The translations under genes and the position numbers were made by a program. DNA of 64,000 nucleotides from Agapetus fuscipes (Eukaryota > Arthropoda > Insecta > Trichoptera > Glossosomatidae), in NCBI GenBank assembly GCA_951799405.1, contig OX637344.1:1674001-1738000 (forward strand), in the 5' to 3' direction. The notes below the pieces were generated by a model. That model made no database searches. It was given only the letters and a program-made list of their open reading frames with translations, and was not told where the DNA came from. Shown in pieces: positions 8,994-19,212 of this stretch. Every line of letters starts with the position of its first letter. The stretch's first letter is position 1.

Positions 8994-9240
8994 TCTAATC
9001 TAATCTAAGTTGCAAAGATATGTTACATTGGAGATTCACATTACATGCATTTTCACAACCACACACGTACAAGTTCGCTTCCACATGCCGCATGTGAACC
9101 TACAACATAAAAACCAAATCTCAAATGGACATATACCCTGAAACTCTTGCTGACCTTTCCTGAAACAGGGGTGACATTGGCAAAGTGAACCATTTTCTAC
9201 AGCTTGGATGGTCAGCCGCATACCAGCCTTTAAGTCAAGG
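8994..9240 (-). mobile_element. Rep-A nested in Tigger
   Basis: Full-length minus copy: (TAATC)n tail at 8994, TTTCCTGAAACAGGGGTGAC in the middle, 5' end TAAGTCAAGGATC at 9240. It falls inside the transposase tail sequence. Confidence 0.9.
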
Positions 9241-9420
9241 ATCATCAAAAAATTATAAGCATGCCATTTTATTTTAATATAAACGTTTAAAAAAAATGCA
9301 TGCAACGCATTATCGTGTTTTACATCCATTAATATGGAGAAATAAGCTTTGTTTAACGAGAGTTTCACGTAACGTATTCTGGAACGAATTATGCTCGTTA
9401 TGTGAGGTTACACTGTATAA

Positions 9421-9503
9421 AAAGCCAGCTGGATGTATAAACGAGTGAGTTGGATGCATAACGAGTGAGCTGGATGTATAACGAGTGAGCTGGATGTATA
9501 GAA
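9421..9503. repeat. Minisatellite, about 20-bp unit, 4 copies
   Basis: Tandem units of CGAGTGAGCTGGATGTATAA with few differences begin immediately outside the Tigger right TIR. The unit may derive from TIR-adjacent sequence (AACGAG is shared). Confidence 0.85.
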
Positions 9504-9826
9504 ACGCGGATGGCTGTATCTCAAGATCTTCCCCAGAAGCTTGGGGTGCCATGGATGATGGCATTCAAATTTCAAAAGGAGAGGGTGTAGTTCGATTCCG
9601 GCTATTTCATTTCGAATTGAACGCCGGCAAATATTTGAAGTTCTCGGTGTGTTAATTTGAAGTATTTTGAATGGTATTTATTTTGAAGCTTAGAATCCTT
9701 CATTTCGGCAGCTGATGCTTGAAGAATTATAGATAAGACTTATCTTACATGTTTTAAACGTTTTTTAAAAAATCTATAATCTAAGTTAAACAATATATAA
9801 TTTTGCAAAAGATTATCATTTACTGT

Positions 9827-9920
9827 ATGTCATGTGCGTGTCTGCTTGTGGGAATGCATTAAATATGAATCTAAAATATACATATCTCTGCAGCTTAGAT
9901 TTAGATTTATATTTAGTATG
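9827..9920 (+). mobile_element. Rep-A 3' fragment
   Basis: GTGTCTGCTTGTGGGAATGC to the TTAGATTTAGATTT tail; 5' truncated. Confidence 0.8.
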
Positions 9921-9943
9921 CTCACAAACCCTTCAACACTAGC

Positions 9944-10015
9944 TTACATTGCTTATTTCATTCACCGTCCACGACTCGCTTCCATACATCAGGGTCGGCA
10001 ACAATGTACAATAGT
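9944..10015 (-). pseudogene. LINE-G2 fragment
   Basis: Minus strand encodes the LLPTLMYGSESWTVNE-like segment, matching 42680-42760. It is followed at about 10030 by a LINE-G1 fragment, a patchwork of two families. Confidence 0.75.
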
Positions 10016-10029
10016 GTAACAATATACCT

Positions 10030-10270
10030 GACATACCTCTTTCAATTCCTTCATATCCATCACCTTTTTCATGCATTTTCTTCTTTTACGCTCACTTTGT
10101 ATATCCCATCCTTCACAATCTCCTCAATCTGATCACTCCATACTTTTCTCGGTCGTCCCTTCCCTCTTTTTCCTTTCACACTTTCTTTGTATACATACTT
10201 TGTCAGTCTATCATCATTCATTCTTTCCACATGCCCAAACCATCTCATCATATTCTTTTGTACTTTTGTA
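10030..10270 (-). pseudogene. LINE-G1 ORF2 C-terminal fragment
   Basis: Minus strand reads MMRWFGHVERMNDDRLTKYV and GKRGKGRPRKVWSDQIEEIV, nearly identical to 57770-58629. Both ends are truncated; the last residues (KEENA) differ from the intact copy's QSERK. Confidence 0.85.
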
Positions 10271-10285
10271 CTTTGATATTTGCAA

Positions 10286-10607
10286 AAGTGAATATATTTT
10301 TTACAGTACGGAAGGTCAGCTTCATACCAACCTGAAACTCAAAGTATCTTTTTAGAAGTATAATAAATTTTTTAAAGATTTATTAGCATTTAAAATTCAT
10401 ATTTAATGTATGCTCACACGCAGAAATGTGTATGTATGAGCTTTCATACTGTGAATGTGCACTAACAATATAACACATAAATCTCACATGAACATAAGCC
10501 CTGAAAGTCATGTGGAATTTATTTTCAATAGGGATACCATTGGCAAAAGTGAGCCATTTTTTTACAGTTAGGATGGTTAGCCTTATATCAACCTAAAAGT
10601 CAAGGAA
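10286..10607 (-). mobile_element. Two diverged Rep-A fragments
   Basis: 10286-10343 keeps only the 5' part (TTTTTTACAGTACGG ... ACTCAAAG). 10360-10607 is a fuller but old copy with GAACATAAGCCCTG and a 5' end CTAAAAGTCAAGGAAT. Divergence is much higher than in other copies. Confidence 0.75.
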
Positions 10608-11087
10608 TAAAAATAATGAATACATACATTTAACTGTGTATGCATATAAAACAAAGAAGAAATGAAAAAATCTATAAAAAAATTCTGTCATTTCAAACTT
10701 CTTTCATTTCATTCAGAGTCATAATCTTTTTCTGAAGCTCTTATTTTCTGGATATCCCATTCACTCAACATCATATGGTTCGTTCATATGTTTAATTATA
10801 TCGTTTCTATAATGTCACATACTTTTATCTTTTTACCATTTGTAAGGCTCATCTTGTTATAATTCTTACATCGATAAAGAAACATTATTTCTCATCAAAG
10901 AAAGATATTTAATCGACATGATCCGTCTTTGAAGTATTTTAGGTACTGAAAACATTTTTCAATAATTTATAGACATGAATGAAAGAAAAAAGGTTTGAAA
11001 GTGACAGAGAAGCCTTTTACTAACCAAACACTCTTACCCAAAAAATTTTTTTGTCTCTTTCTTTACACTTACGTATACTGCATATAT
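10608..11087. other. Unassigned AT-rich region
   Basis: No family match or coding frame recognised. Confidence 0.25.
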
Positions 11088-11157
11088 ATATAATCTAAGT
11101 TGCAAAGATAGATTTAAAATTCATATTAAATGCATGCCTACTGGCAAACACGTAAAT
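11088..11157 (-). mobile_element. Rep-A 3' fragment
   Basis: TAATCTAAGTTGCAAAGATA and TTCATATTAAATGCATGCC; it stops before the CCGCATGTG block and is followed by another copy. Confidence 0.75.
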
Positions 11158-11179
11158 ATACCAACTGCACAGTTAGGTA

Positions 11180-11440
11180 ATTAATCTAAGTTGCATAATA
11201 TAAGTAGGTAGCATTTGAGATTCACATTATATGCATTTTCACAAAACAGACATGTATAGGTACATAAGTTCGCGCTTAAACATGCCGCATGTAGTTCTAC
11301 AATATAAAAACCCGAATCTCAAATGAACATACACCCTGCAACTCCTACCGACCTTCCCTGAAACAGGGGTGACATTGACAAAGTGAACCATTTTCTACAG
11401 CATGGGTGCTCAGCCGCATACCAACCTATAAGTCAAGGAA
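11180..11440 (-). mobile_element. Rep-A as 3' tail of LINE-G3
   Basis: Full-length minus copy with 5' end TATAAGTCAAGGAAC at about 11440, followed after about 75 bases by the LINE-G3 stop codon on the same strand. Confidence 0.9.
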
Positions 11441-11517
11441 CATACACATTTAAACATCAACAATAATATGTATGGACATGAAAAACTAACAGAAAACAAA
11501 TTTTAATTTAAAAAATC

Positions 11518-11712
11518 CTAGCCGCCAACATCACAGATCAACCGCCATTTCTTTCTGTCCTTACACACTTCTTTCATTTCCTTCAGAGTCATAACCTTCT
11601 TCATACAGGCTGTCCTTTTATTATGACCTTGGATATTACATTCATTCGCAATTTCGGAAATTTGGTCCATCCATACCTTTCTCGGTCTTCCTCTACCACG
11701 ACATCTATTTAA
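11518..11712 (-). pseudogene. LINE-G3 ORF2 C-terminal end
   Basis: Minus strand reads GRGRPRKVWMDQISEIANEC, then KEVCKDRKKWRLICDVGG and stop at 11518. Similarity is lost upstream near 11712, so the copy is 5' truncated. It lacks the RT domain. The KDRKKWR tail is shared with G1 and G2. Confidence 0.85.
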
Positions 11713-11752
11713 ATTTTTGGATATATAACGAAGGTTTATGAAAAAAACTTGG

Positions 11753-11780
11753 CACGTATACATACATGTATGTATACGTG
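11753..11780. repeat. 28-bp perfect palindrome
   Basis: CACGTATACATACATG is followed at once by its reverse complement, with no spacer, next to A-rich runs. It could form a small cruciform. No family was recognised. Confidence 0.8.
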
Positions 11781-11929
11781 GCAAAAAAAAAGAATAAAGC
11801 AAAAAAAAGAATAAAGTGAATTAAAACAATGTTTTACCATTTATATTTTTAAATATTTATACATGTATGTGATTATTATTGTGACATAATTATTATCTTC
11901 GGCCCAGGGTAGGCAGGAGTTTGGGACGA

Positions 11930-12075
11930 TTTTTGTTATTAAAAACTCAGTTCATCCTCAGACGTCGTGCAGAGAGTGTGTCTCCTGAGGACGTTGGCTA
12001 CGTCACCAATGAAATGTCAAGAATGATGTAAGTTCTCCCATAACGATTCGTGTAATATCCTAAAAGTGAAATTAC
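11930..12075 (+). mobile_element. Element-Q half copy
   Basis: The right half only: TTCATCCTCAGACGTCGTGC, a hammerhead-like motif, and the flank GTAAGTTCTCCCATAACGAT shared with 63790-63840. The opposed left arm is missing. Confidence 0.7.
11978..12025 (+). ncRNA. Hammerhead-like motif (Element-Q)
   Basis: CUGAGGA at 11985-11991 is intact. Helix II combines CGUUGG with CCAAUG (with a G-U pair). GAAAUGUC follows, with predicted cleavage after C12018. Helix I has a mismatch at the first pair, then mixed pairs. Confidence 0.65.
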
Positions 12076-12111
12076 ATGGCTAACTGTGTAGTAAAGATAA
12101 TTTTAAATACA

Positions 12112-12255
12112 TCATAAGTGAACCACTTTTTAGTGTATGGGAGGTCAGTCTCATTTAAACCTAAGAAGCCGCCAAAAATTATCGATAAACATGACAGATT
12201 AATCGCCATTTTTTTCTATCCTTACATACTTCTTTCATTTCATCCTGAGTCACAA
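12112..12255 (-). mobile_element. Old Rep-A / LINE-G3 remnant
   Basis: GTGAACCACTTTTTAGTGTA ... GTCTCATTTAAACCTAA is the Rep-A 5' end, next to GCCGCC, TTAATCGCCATTTTTTTC and a LINE-G3 tail. The intervening 3' UTR is deleted. Confidence 0.65.
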
Positions 12256-12494
12256 CTATTGGTATTTATTTAATTTAATTATTAAATTTGTTTTACAATA
12301 TCGAGGTCAATATTTTCCTTTTGAAATGTGCCACCGATGTACAGAATGTTAACAAATAGTCGTAACATCAACCCTTAGTCCTTCAAGTGCCTACTTGAAC
12401 TGAGGGCATTCCTAGATATCAACTTATTGAGATATCTTCTACCCTTTCATTTGTACCAAGCTCTGTACCTCCTCAAGTATACATCAATAAGCGT

Positions 12495-12690
12495 AAACTC
12501 AAACAGAAAATATAAGAAAACTAAAACAGCGCCCTTAAAGAGCGTTAGAAGTTTATGCAAAACCTTTTGGTTGAGTTTATACAAGTAGAAAACATGAAGT
12601 GAAAACTCAAACTGAAAATACATGAAAACGAAAACAGCGCCATTAAAGAACTTTAGAAGTTTTGCAAAACGTTTTTGTTTAGTTAATACT
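12495..12690. repeat. Two tandem copies of Module-O
   Basis: Two units, at about 12495-12560 and 12601-12680, share AACTCAAAC, GAAAAT, AAAACAGCGCC, a TTTAGAAGTTT-like middle and GCAAAACNTTTT. The same unit is duplicated at 40180-40430 and found singly elsewhere. Origin unknown. Confidence 0.6.
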
Positions 12691-12911
12691 TGGAGTTTTG
12701 TGACTCGCAATTTCTGGGGTAGTTTCCAACCCCTTTGAACTCTGTCTTTATTCAAATGAACGTAATAATTGGCTTTGTCTATGCCATGGAGAACCACCCC
12801 GGGCGTGGAAGGGTTGCTAGCTCTAAGGGTGGTTTTATAATTATTGTTACAGATGTATTACAAGGGTGTTTTGTGGTCTAATCCCAGCTGAACAATTGAC
12901 AATGTACACGG

Positions 12912-13153
12912 TTCGTTCCCCCAGTTCTTGCTTGGCTTTTTTTGTACCATTTGATTTAAAGATGACCTTACAATGAGATTGTCTTGAGAATCACATTCTA
13001 CACAATCTGAACTAAGAAAAAAATGTAAAACACGATTATGTGAGAGTTGTTTTCAACATTTTTTAAATCGATTTCTAGCATTCATAAAACACATTGGTAC
13101 AGTACATATACAAACATTGCTCATGTGAAATTAACTCTGATGGACATAAGTCG
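12912..13153 (+). mobile_element. MITE-C
   Basis: Left TIR CGTTCCCCCAGTTCTTGC, internal ACACAATCTGAACTAAG, and ATACAAACATTGCTCATGTG near the right end. The right TIR stops at GACATAAGTCG where a SINE-B begins. No protein is encoded. Confidence 0.85.
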
Positions 13154-13455
13154 AAAGGTCCGTAGTATCTTGGTAATGCTTCGGGCTCGTAAATGGAAGG
13201 TCGTGGGCTCTAATCCCAGCGAACCACACAAAATATGTCATTCATATTTTCAGATGTGCTCTTCGCTGGGTTGAAAAATTCAGATGCCTTTAATAAATAC
13301 CGGTTACCAAAGGTCCATTCAGCCTTACAGCAACTGGGTCTTGCTTGAGATTCGACGCTTTGTATAATGCCAACCAACCTCCCAGAGGGCTCTAGAGGTG
13401 GATTCACACAAAAACAACGCTCACACAATAAACCATCCTAATATTATTATTATTA
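13154..13455 (+). mobile_element. SINE-B, B2 tail, inserted at the end of MITE-C
   Basis: Head AGGTCCGTAGTATCTTGG and a B box changed to GGGCTCTAATCCC. Body TTCGCTGGGTTGAAAAATTC is intact. B2 tail ACACAAAAACAACGCTCACA, ending in an ATT-rich run. Confidence 0.85.
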
Positions 13456-14055
13456 TGAAAAGTTGAAGTATAGAACTACAATATGTAAGTCACGAGGTAC
13501 TTTCATTATTTCAGTTGCACCGAAAAAAAAAATACAGAAACGGAAAAGATTCCTATCGCAAACTTTCTCAGGGGTAATATGTCGCAAAATGGAGCTCAGT
13601 ACTCCAAGCAACGCAACGCTTAAACTAAACAGTAGCGTTAAGTCAAAATTTCATTAAAAAATAATACGCTCTCTAGAGGCGGCGTTTCAGCTCCCATACG
13701 TTTTGAGTTGAAACGCTTTGATTCAGTTGAGACGAAAAGTTGTAAACTTGAGATATTCTACCCCCTCATACAAGAAGGAAAAACGGCAGTAACTCACCTT
13801 TGTCCTGGTGTTTACCTCGCGAGAAATATTCAAAGGTGGCTGATTGAAAAAAGAAAGGTGATTGCGGGGGTGGTGTGGGGGCGGGAGGAAGGGGTTTGAT
13901 CGATAGGGTGGTGGGATGGGGGATAAATAGTTTGAGGGGTAATAAGGAAAAATGGGATGCTTTTGTATCGGGGAGTTTTGCTGATTTTTCATGCTGTGTG
14001 GTTTAATGTTTCGCTAAAGAGATTTGCGATCAAAATAGTGTTCATTTTTCTTTTA

Positions 14056-14247
14056 TCTAATCTAATCTAGGTTTCAAAGATAAACAACATTAGGAGCTCA
14101 CATTATATGCGTTTTCACAAGCAGACACGTATAAGTTCGCGCTTAAACATGCCGCATGTGGACTTGCAATATAAAAACCCAAATCTCAAATGAACCATTT
14201 TCTACAGAATGGGTCGTCAGCCTCATATCAACCTATAAGTCAAGGGA
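14056..14247 (-). mobile_element. Rep-A with internal deletion
   Basis: (TAATC)n tail at 14056 and 5' end TATAAGTCAAGGG at 14247. The block from GCCCTGCAACTC to GGCAAAGT is deleted, joining CAAATGAACC to ATTTTCTACAG. Confidence 0.85.
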
Positions 14248-14255
14248 TACAGTGA

Positions 14256-14483
14256 TTTCCCATTTCGGTGCTTAGTTCAAACACATATAAAAGTATCGGC
14301 AAGGCTTACTCAGCTCACTTAGATTTTACAAGAAATGAAAACCAGCCCCCTCGTGACCTCGAAAACATTTCAAGCGAATAGATGACCCCCTTACCTATTC
14401 AATTAATAAGTTACATTAGCCACATGCAATCACTTCGGGGACAACGTTGTAAAAGTTTCACTTTATGTGCAGCTTGGTTAATT
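14256..14483 (+). mobile_element. SINE-E, 5' truncated
   Basis: Begins at GATTTCCCATTTCGGTGC and runs to TGTGCAGCTTGGTTAATTTC. The tRNA-like head is absent; the 5' edge abuts Rep-A. Confidence 0.8.
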
Positions 14484-14610
14484 TCTCATCTAACAACGTG
14501 AAATTTTGCAATAAATATCCATTGACCGATGAAGTATCCGTATATCTGAAGGTATTGAATTAATATATGAGTGAAAAACGTACAGTAAAAAACATGAATG
14601 TTGCCAAACC

Positions 14611-14880
14611 AGTCTTGTCTTGTCTTGTATCCTGCCGCCATTCCTCTAGGGGTGGCCGGTACCTCCACACAAGTACCTCCACTTGACTCTGTCCTTGCGT
14701 ACTTCTTTCATCTCATCTAATTTCATCACTCTTTTCATGCATGCTCTTCTCTTGTTTCCACTCTGTAAATTCCATTCATTCGCAATCTCATTTATCTGAT
14801 CAATCCATTGTTTCCTAGGTCTTCCCCTTCCACGCTTACCTATTACATTCCCTTTATACACTCTTTTTGTCACCAGTGCA
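14611..14880 (-). pseudogene. LINE-G2 ORF2 C-terminal copy
   Basis: (TCTTG)n tail at 14611-14630, stop at 14646. The frame then reads GKRGRGRPRKQWIDQI and KEVRKDRVKWRYLCGG. Upstream similarity ends after TKRVYKGNVI near 14870. 5' truncated; no RT motifs. Confidence 0.85.
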
Positions 14881-15126
14881 ACAGTAAACACAGAAAACAG
14901 TATGATGTTAACTTTTCAGTTTGTGGTTTTAAAGTACTACAACTATTAACCCCTAGTTGAAGCTTTCAAGGAACTAACTAATTATTGAAGCCATGAGGAG
15001 CTTGCACATAAACATTTCTCTGGAAATTACGTCATGCACCTCAGTTTTGTGAGGAGCACGCGATCCCAATAAACTATCCACTTCATAGCACCGTCACACA
15101 CAATTATTCAATACTACACAAGTCCC

Positions 15127-15452
15127 TGCAGTCTAAGTGCTTGTTTGTCTTATGTCCAACAGAGGTACTTTTTTTTTTTTTTTTTAAATAGATTTGTGAA
15201 GAGGAATGCAATTCACCAACCTATTCTGCCTGGCCATTTAATTCATTATAGTTTATTATTAATGTATTATTAAATAATAATTACCCAATAACATCTGTTG
15301 AACCAGGGTCAAAGTTAAAGTCAAGTGACCCATGCGGGGATCGAACCAAAGTTGTTCCATTCGAAACACGCTAGAAAGATCAGCCCTCCTGGCCCCCGCG
15401 GCTATAACCCCGACTACTTTTACGTGAGCAATATTCGTAGATGTACATATTT
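15127..15452 (-). mobile_element. MITE-C fragment split by SINE-D
   Basis: The MITE-C end AGTGCTTGTTTGTCTTATGT runs from 15137 to about 15164, then SINE-D intervenes, and MITE-C-like GTGAGCAATATTCGTAGATG resumes near 15425. The rest is lost where a Rep-A starts at 15461. Confidence 0.7.
15165..15424 (-). mobile_element. SINE-D, near full length, nested in MITE-C
   Basis: Minus strand: head GTCGGGGTTATAGCCGCGGG, B-box-like TTGGTTCGATCCCCGCATGG, GACCCTGGTTCAACAGATG, TGGCCAGGCAGAATAGG, ending in a 20-A tail. The tRNA similarity is in the B box; the A box is weak. Confidence 0.85.
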
Positions 15453-15460
15453 CTACATGT

Positions 15461-15660
15461 ATATTCCTTGACGTCTTATAGGTTGGCTTGAAGTTGACCA
15501 CCCATACTGTATAAAATGATTCACTTTGCCAATGTCACTCCTATCTCAGGAAAGGTCGGCAATATTTGCAGGGCTTATATTCATGTGTCTGCTTGTGGTA
15601 TTGCGTTTAATATTAATCTTAAATGTAATATATTTTTGCTACTTAGATTAAAGATTATAT
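15461..15660 (+). mobile_element. Rep-A with internal deletion
   Basis: Starts CCTTGACGTCTTATAGG. The block between CTTATATTCATGTG and TCTGCTTGTGG is missing (about 55 bases). Confidence 0.85.
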
Positions 15661-15671
15661 TACAGTACTAG

Positions 15672-15860
15672 ACTAAATCTAAATCTAAATCTAAGCTGCA
15701 AAGATATGTATCATTTGAGATTCATATTAAATGCATTCCCACAAGCAGACATGCATAATTTCGTGCTTACACATGCCGCATGTGGACCTACAATATAAAA
15801 AAACCCAATCTCAAATGAACATAAGCCCTGCAACTCTTGCCGACCTTCCCTTAAGCAGGA
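15672..15860 (-). mobile_element. Rep-A, 5' truncated
   Basis: (AAATCT)n tail at 15672 through CTTGCCGACCTTCCC. It stops where a MITE-C continues. Confidence 0.85.
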
Positions 15861-16052
15861 CTAATGTGTCTTATAAATGCTGGAAATTGATTTTGAAAGT
15901 ATTAAAAACAGCTCTCAAATTATCGTGTTGTACAAATTGTTTTAGATCGGATTGTGTAGTGTAAAATGAGATTCTTAATGCAATGTCATTTAAACGTCAC
16001 CTTTGAATCAAATGTTAGATAAGCCAAACAAGCACTGGCGGGGCGAAGTATG
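15861..16052 (-). mobile_element. MITE-C, truncated
   Basis: AATGTGTCTTATAAATGCTG, GGATTGTGTAGTG and AGCCAAACAAGCACTGGC correspond to MITE-C on the minus strand without its inner end. Confidence 0.8.
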
Positions 16053-16146
16053 TACACATTACTATACAGTGTGGAGCGTAGACTGTCCTACGAAGTCACG
16101 CATTTTGTCGTAGCATTCATATAATTATGTAAAGTAATGATGTAAG

Positions 16147-16205
16147 AAAATGCAACTAAGCTGCATATAAAGTGTTCATACCACGTTATCCCCAAAGAGG
16201 TCCAA
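16147..16205 (-). mobile_element. SINE-E 3' fragment
   Basis: ATGCAACTAAGCTGCATATA and ACGTTATCCCCAAAGAGG. Only the 3' tip is present. Confidence 0.65.
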
Positions 16206-16404
16206 ATGGAGGCCAAAATCCTTACTTTGATCATTAATTTTTGAGATGGGCTTTCTGTAGCCCAATTTTGCTGGCACTCGTAGAACATCAAGAAAAAACA
16301 CCACACAAAAACACGACATAGCACCATTTTTGAACAATAATACTGAAAGAATAAGTTTATTCTTCCAGGATTTGAAGCGGCTTAAGGATGCCTCCTCGTA
16401 TTCG

Positions 16405-16582
16405 AAGCTCAAGAGAATGGCAACAAACAGATACAGATGATTGGCACAACCACGCACTGTCTTTACAAGAGGATGGCAACCAAAAGAGACAGATAGCTTG
16501 CACAACAAGGCACTGCCTTTACAAGAGGATGACAACCAAAAGATTCAGATAGCTGGCACAACACGGCACTGCTTTTAGAAGA
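16405..16582. repeat. Tandem repeat, about 57-bp unit, 3 copies
   Basis: Unit pattern GGCACAACNNGGCACTG, CTTTACAAGAGGATGGCAAC, CAAAAGA-CAGATAGCT. The third copy is partial and ends at TTTTAGAAGA. The array sits directly 3' of a Jockey-type LINE tail (16604-16783), so it may be that element's 3' UTR array. Confidence 0.8.
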
Positions 16583-16603
16583 TTCTTCTACTTCGTGTCA
16601 GCT

Positions 16604-16783
16604 TCACACCGTATTGGCCCAGTAACGAGAAATGTCTACAGCTCTTTGGTTTCCCGCAAAGAGATCATCCATGGAGCAGCTTGTCGGACAGGAGGGACAA
16701 CACCGCAGGTGCTCCATTGTTTGCTGAGCTCCACACTCACATAGTGTAGAGTCCTCCCGTCCCAGAAATCCCCAGGTCACCAG
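16604..16783 (-). pseudogene. Jockey-type LINE ORF2 C-terminal zinc-motif fragment
   Basis: Minus strand reads CECGAQQTMEHLRCCPSC, then DDLFAGNQRAVDISRYWANT and a stop at 16604. The CxC ... H ... C arrangement is the usual C-terminal finger of many LINE ORF2 proteins, and this wording is typical of Jockey/CR1-like ones. Upstream the frame is broken near 16783. A different lineage from LINE-G. Confidence 0.8.
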
Positions 16784-16924
16784 GTTTAGAAGATTGTGAT
16801 AAGGAATCTACGCAGGGTTGGTAGTACAGTGTTGGAGATGACCGAGATCTACTTTTTATTTTTATTTTCCTTATTTCAGTAAACAAAAATGTTTAATTTA
16901 CGAATCTTTCTCCAATGCTAGTTT

Positions 16925-17405
16925 GAAAATATAAACTTTCAATGAAATTATCTTAAGAATCACACTCTACACAATCTGAGCTAGGAAAAAAGAGTAAAAA
17001 ACGATAATGTAAGAGTTGTTTTTAACTATTGTTCCTTGACTTATAGGTTGTTATGCGGCTGACCACCCATACTGTAAAAAATGATTCACTTTGCCAATGT
17101 CACCCCTGTTTCAGGGAAGGACGGCAAGAGTTGCAAGGCTTATGTTCATTTGAGATTGGGTTTTTATATTGTAGGTCCACATGCGGCATGTGTTAGCGCG
17201 AAATTATACATATCTGCTTGTGGGAATGCATTTAATATAAATCTTAAATGATATATATCTTTGCAGCTTAGATTAGATTAGATTAAAATCAATTTTCAAT
17301 TTTCGTAAGACACATTGGTCCAGTACACATGCGAACATTGCTCATTTTCACATGTGAAATTATCTCTAATGGACATAAGACAGACAAGCACTACGGGACG
17401 GAATG
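16925..17405 (+). mobile_element. MITE-C split by a nested Rep-A
   Basis: Left part 16925-17030 (TTTCAATGAAATTATCTTAA ... GTAAGAGTTGTTTTTAAC) and right part 17287-17405 (ATTGGTCCAGTACACATGCG ... AAGACAGACAAGCACTACGG). Removing Rep-A restores a normal MITE-C order. Confidence 0.85.
17031..17286 (+). mobile_element. Rep-A nested in MITE-C
   Basis: A complete plus copy, TTCCTTGACTTATAGGTTG to (GATTA)n. Very close to the copy at 33759-34022. Confidence 0.9.
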
Positions 17406-18061
17406 TCTACGACACGCATACTTTTCCCAACATTGCCAAATTTCACACCTTTATCCGTTTCCTCCTAGATGTAAAAACCCTCCCCCCTCCTTATCCGCCC
17501 CGCCAGTAGAACCTTCTGGAATGCGCGTGCATATGACAGGTGCAGTAACGCGAGGGGACGCATCATTACCTCTGCAACTCGACTGCGCTCTGTCTCTTCA
17601 ACCAGAGCTATTATAGCGTGCAATTTGTGCAACTATAGTGGAAATGATGTGTACCATGAGCATAAAATATTGGGTGAATACTTAAACATTTTTGTGAACA
17701 GAAAATAAGTTTGAACTTTAAACACTCAGGAGAGGTGTTATTGTATTTTCCATACTTTTTTTGTATTCACATCTTACTTAATTGTTCAGTTTTTTTGTTT
17801 TTGTTTTCACGCAATCTTTTAAATTCTGGTAATGGACTTAATAAATTGCTTTACGTTTGAAATTAATCTTTGAAGTAATCCTTTCTTAATTTAACCTTGT
17901 GTACTATTGATTACTTATACTTAATTAATTGCAAGTTTTTGTTCTATAAAGATATAAGTATCTACATAATGAATCATTTTAGTGTAAGATCCATATCGAT
18001 TAAGAACAAATAAAATAGCGAAGACCATGGAAAACCACCTCTAACCAACATCTATAATATA
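17406..18061. other. Unassigned region
   Basis: A GC-richer patch at about 17490-17640 (CCGCCCCGCCAGTAGAACC, CATATGACAGGTGCAG) could be single-copy. The remainder is AT-rich with no recognised feature. Confidence 0.3.
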
Positions 18062-18288
18062 AAATTTAAGTTGCAAAGATATATTACATTATAACTTCAT
18101 ATTAAATGCATTCCCTCAAGCAGACACGCATAAGTTCGCGCTTACACATGACGCATGTGGACTTACAACAAAAAAACCCAATCTCAAATGAACATAAGCT
18201 TTTTTCGACCTTCCCTGCTACAGGGGGAGCATTGACAAAGTGAACCGTTTTTTAGAGTATAAGTGGTCAGCCTCATACCAACCTTTAC
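18062..18288 (-). mobile_element. Rep-A, diverged
   Basis: TTTAAGTTGCAAAGATATAT at the 3' side, CATGACGCATGTGGAC in the centre, CAGCCTCATACCAACC near the 5' end. The final TAAGTCAAGG is lost. Confidence 0.8.
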
Positions 18289-18373
18289 ACGGATTAATTT
18301 AATAACAGGATTTCAATAATTGTCCCAAGAAAAGTCTACAATATTGGTAGAAGTGTGACATAGAGAACAATAT

Positions 18374-18840
18374 GAGCTGTAACTATAACTCTGTCGCCAT
18401 TCCACTAGAGTTGGCCAGAACCTCTGCAGAGTTGCATCCATTTCTTCCTATCCTTACATACCTCTTTCCATTCATTCATACCCATCACCTTTTTCATGCA
18501 TTTTCTTCTTTTACGCTCGCTTTGTATATCCCATTCTTTCACAATCTCCTCAATCTGATCACTCCATACTTTTGTCGGTCGTCCCTTTCCTCTTTTTTCA
18601 TTCACACTACCTCTGTATATACTTTGTCAGTCTATCATCATTCATTCATTTTACATGCCCAAACCATCTCATCACATTCTTTTGTACCTTAACTTTCACG
18701 TCCTCTTTCAACATTACATTCATTCTTTCTTTACCCATTCACTCCTAACTCTATCCTTCAGAGTTTTTCTTGTCATGCTTCTCAAATGCTTCATTTCCAC
18801 CGTACATGCTCTACTCATTTCGTTATCACTGACGTTCATA
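18374..18840 (-). pseudogene. LINE-G1 ORF2 C-terminal copy, frameshifted
   Basis: Tail from 18380 (GTAACTATAACTCTG). Minus strand reads RGKGRPTKVWSDQIEEIVKE and KEVCKDRKKWMQLCRGSG before the stop at 18405, then moves to other frames upstream (match to SMTGKTL near 18770). Truncated near 18840. Confidence 0.85.
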
Positions 18841-19212
18841 TTTATTAATAAATTGTAAAAAAAAAATGTAAAACTAAACGCGACCAGCTTTAAATTATGA
18901 AAACAAATTGCCGTTTAGCGGCACATTACCATAACGCCATTAATTACAAAATTTACAGTACACGGCATCCCCTTCCTTGCAATATGTTTAATATGCTAAT
19001 GTTTGTAATATTTACACAATAGGAAATAATACTCCAGATAACGATAATAATTAATAGTTATATAAATAGGAATGTTTAATCTAGCATAAGGACGTCGCGA
19101 GCGATTCATTTCCGAATGTTGAATTTTCGTAATGCAAATTCATTTTAATATTGGCCGGAACAGTAGCGTAGCGACTCCTATTTACATTTTAATTTTAATA
19201 ATCCAGCTATTC
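18841..19212. other. Unassigned region
   Basis: AT-rich, containing GGCCGGAACAGTAGCGTAGC at about 19154-19175. No repeat family recognised. Confidence 0.25.

Larger units (their letters stand above)
8168..9415 (+). mobile_element. Tigger/pogo-type DNA transposon, interrupted
   Basis: The left terminus CAGTGGAACCTCTCACAACG and right terminus, reverse complement of CGTTATGTGAGGTTACACTG, form imperfect TIRs of the pogo/Tigger type. Both ends are bordered by TA (8166-8167 and 9416-9417), the target duplication of Tc1/mariner elements. Inside are a transposase C-terminal remnant (8737-8993), a nested LINE-G2 (8208-8733) and a nested Rep-A (8994-9240). Confidence 0.85.

Noticed and set aside
14257..14483. 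Target duplication between SINE-E and the adjoining Rep-A
   Set aside because: No convincing direct repeat could be found at the junctions.
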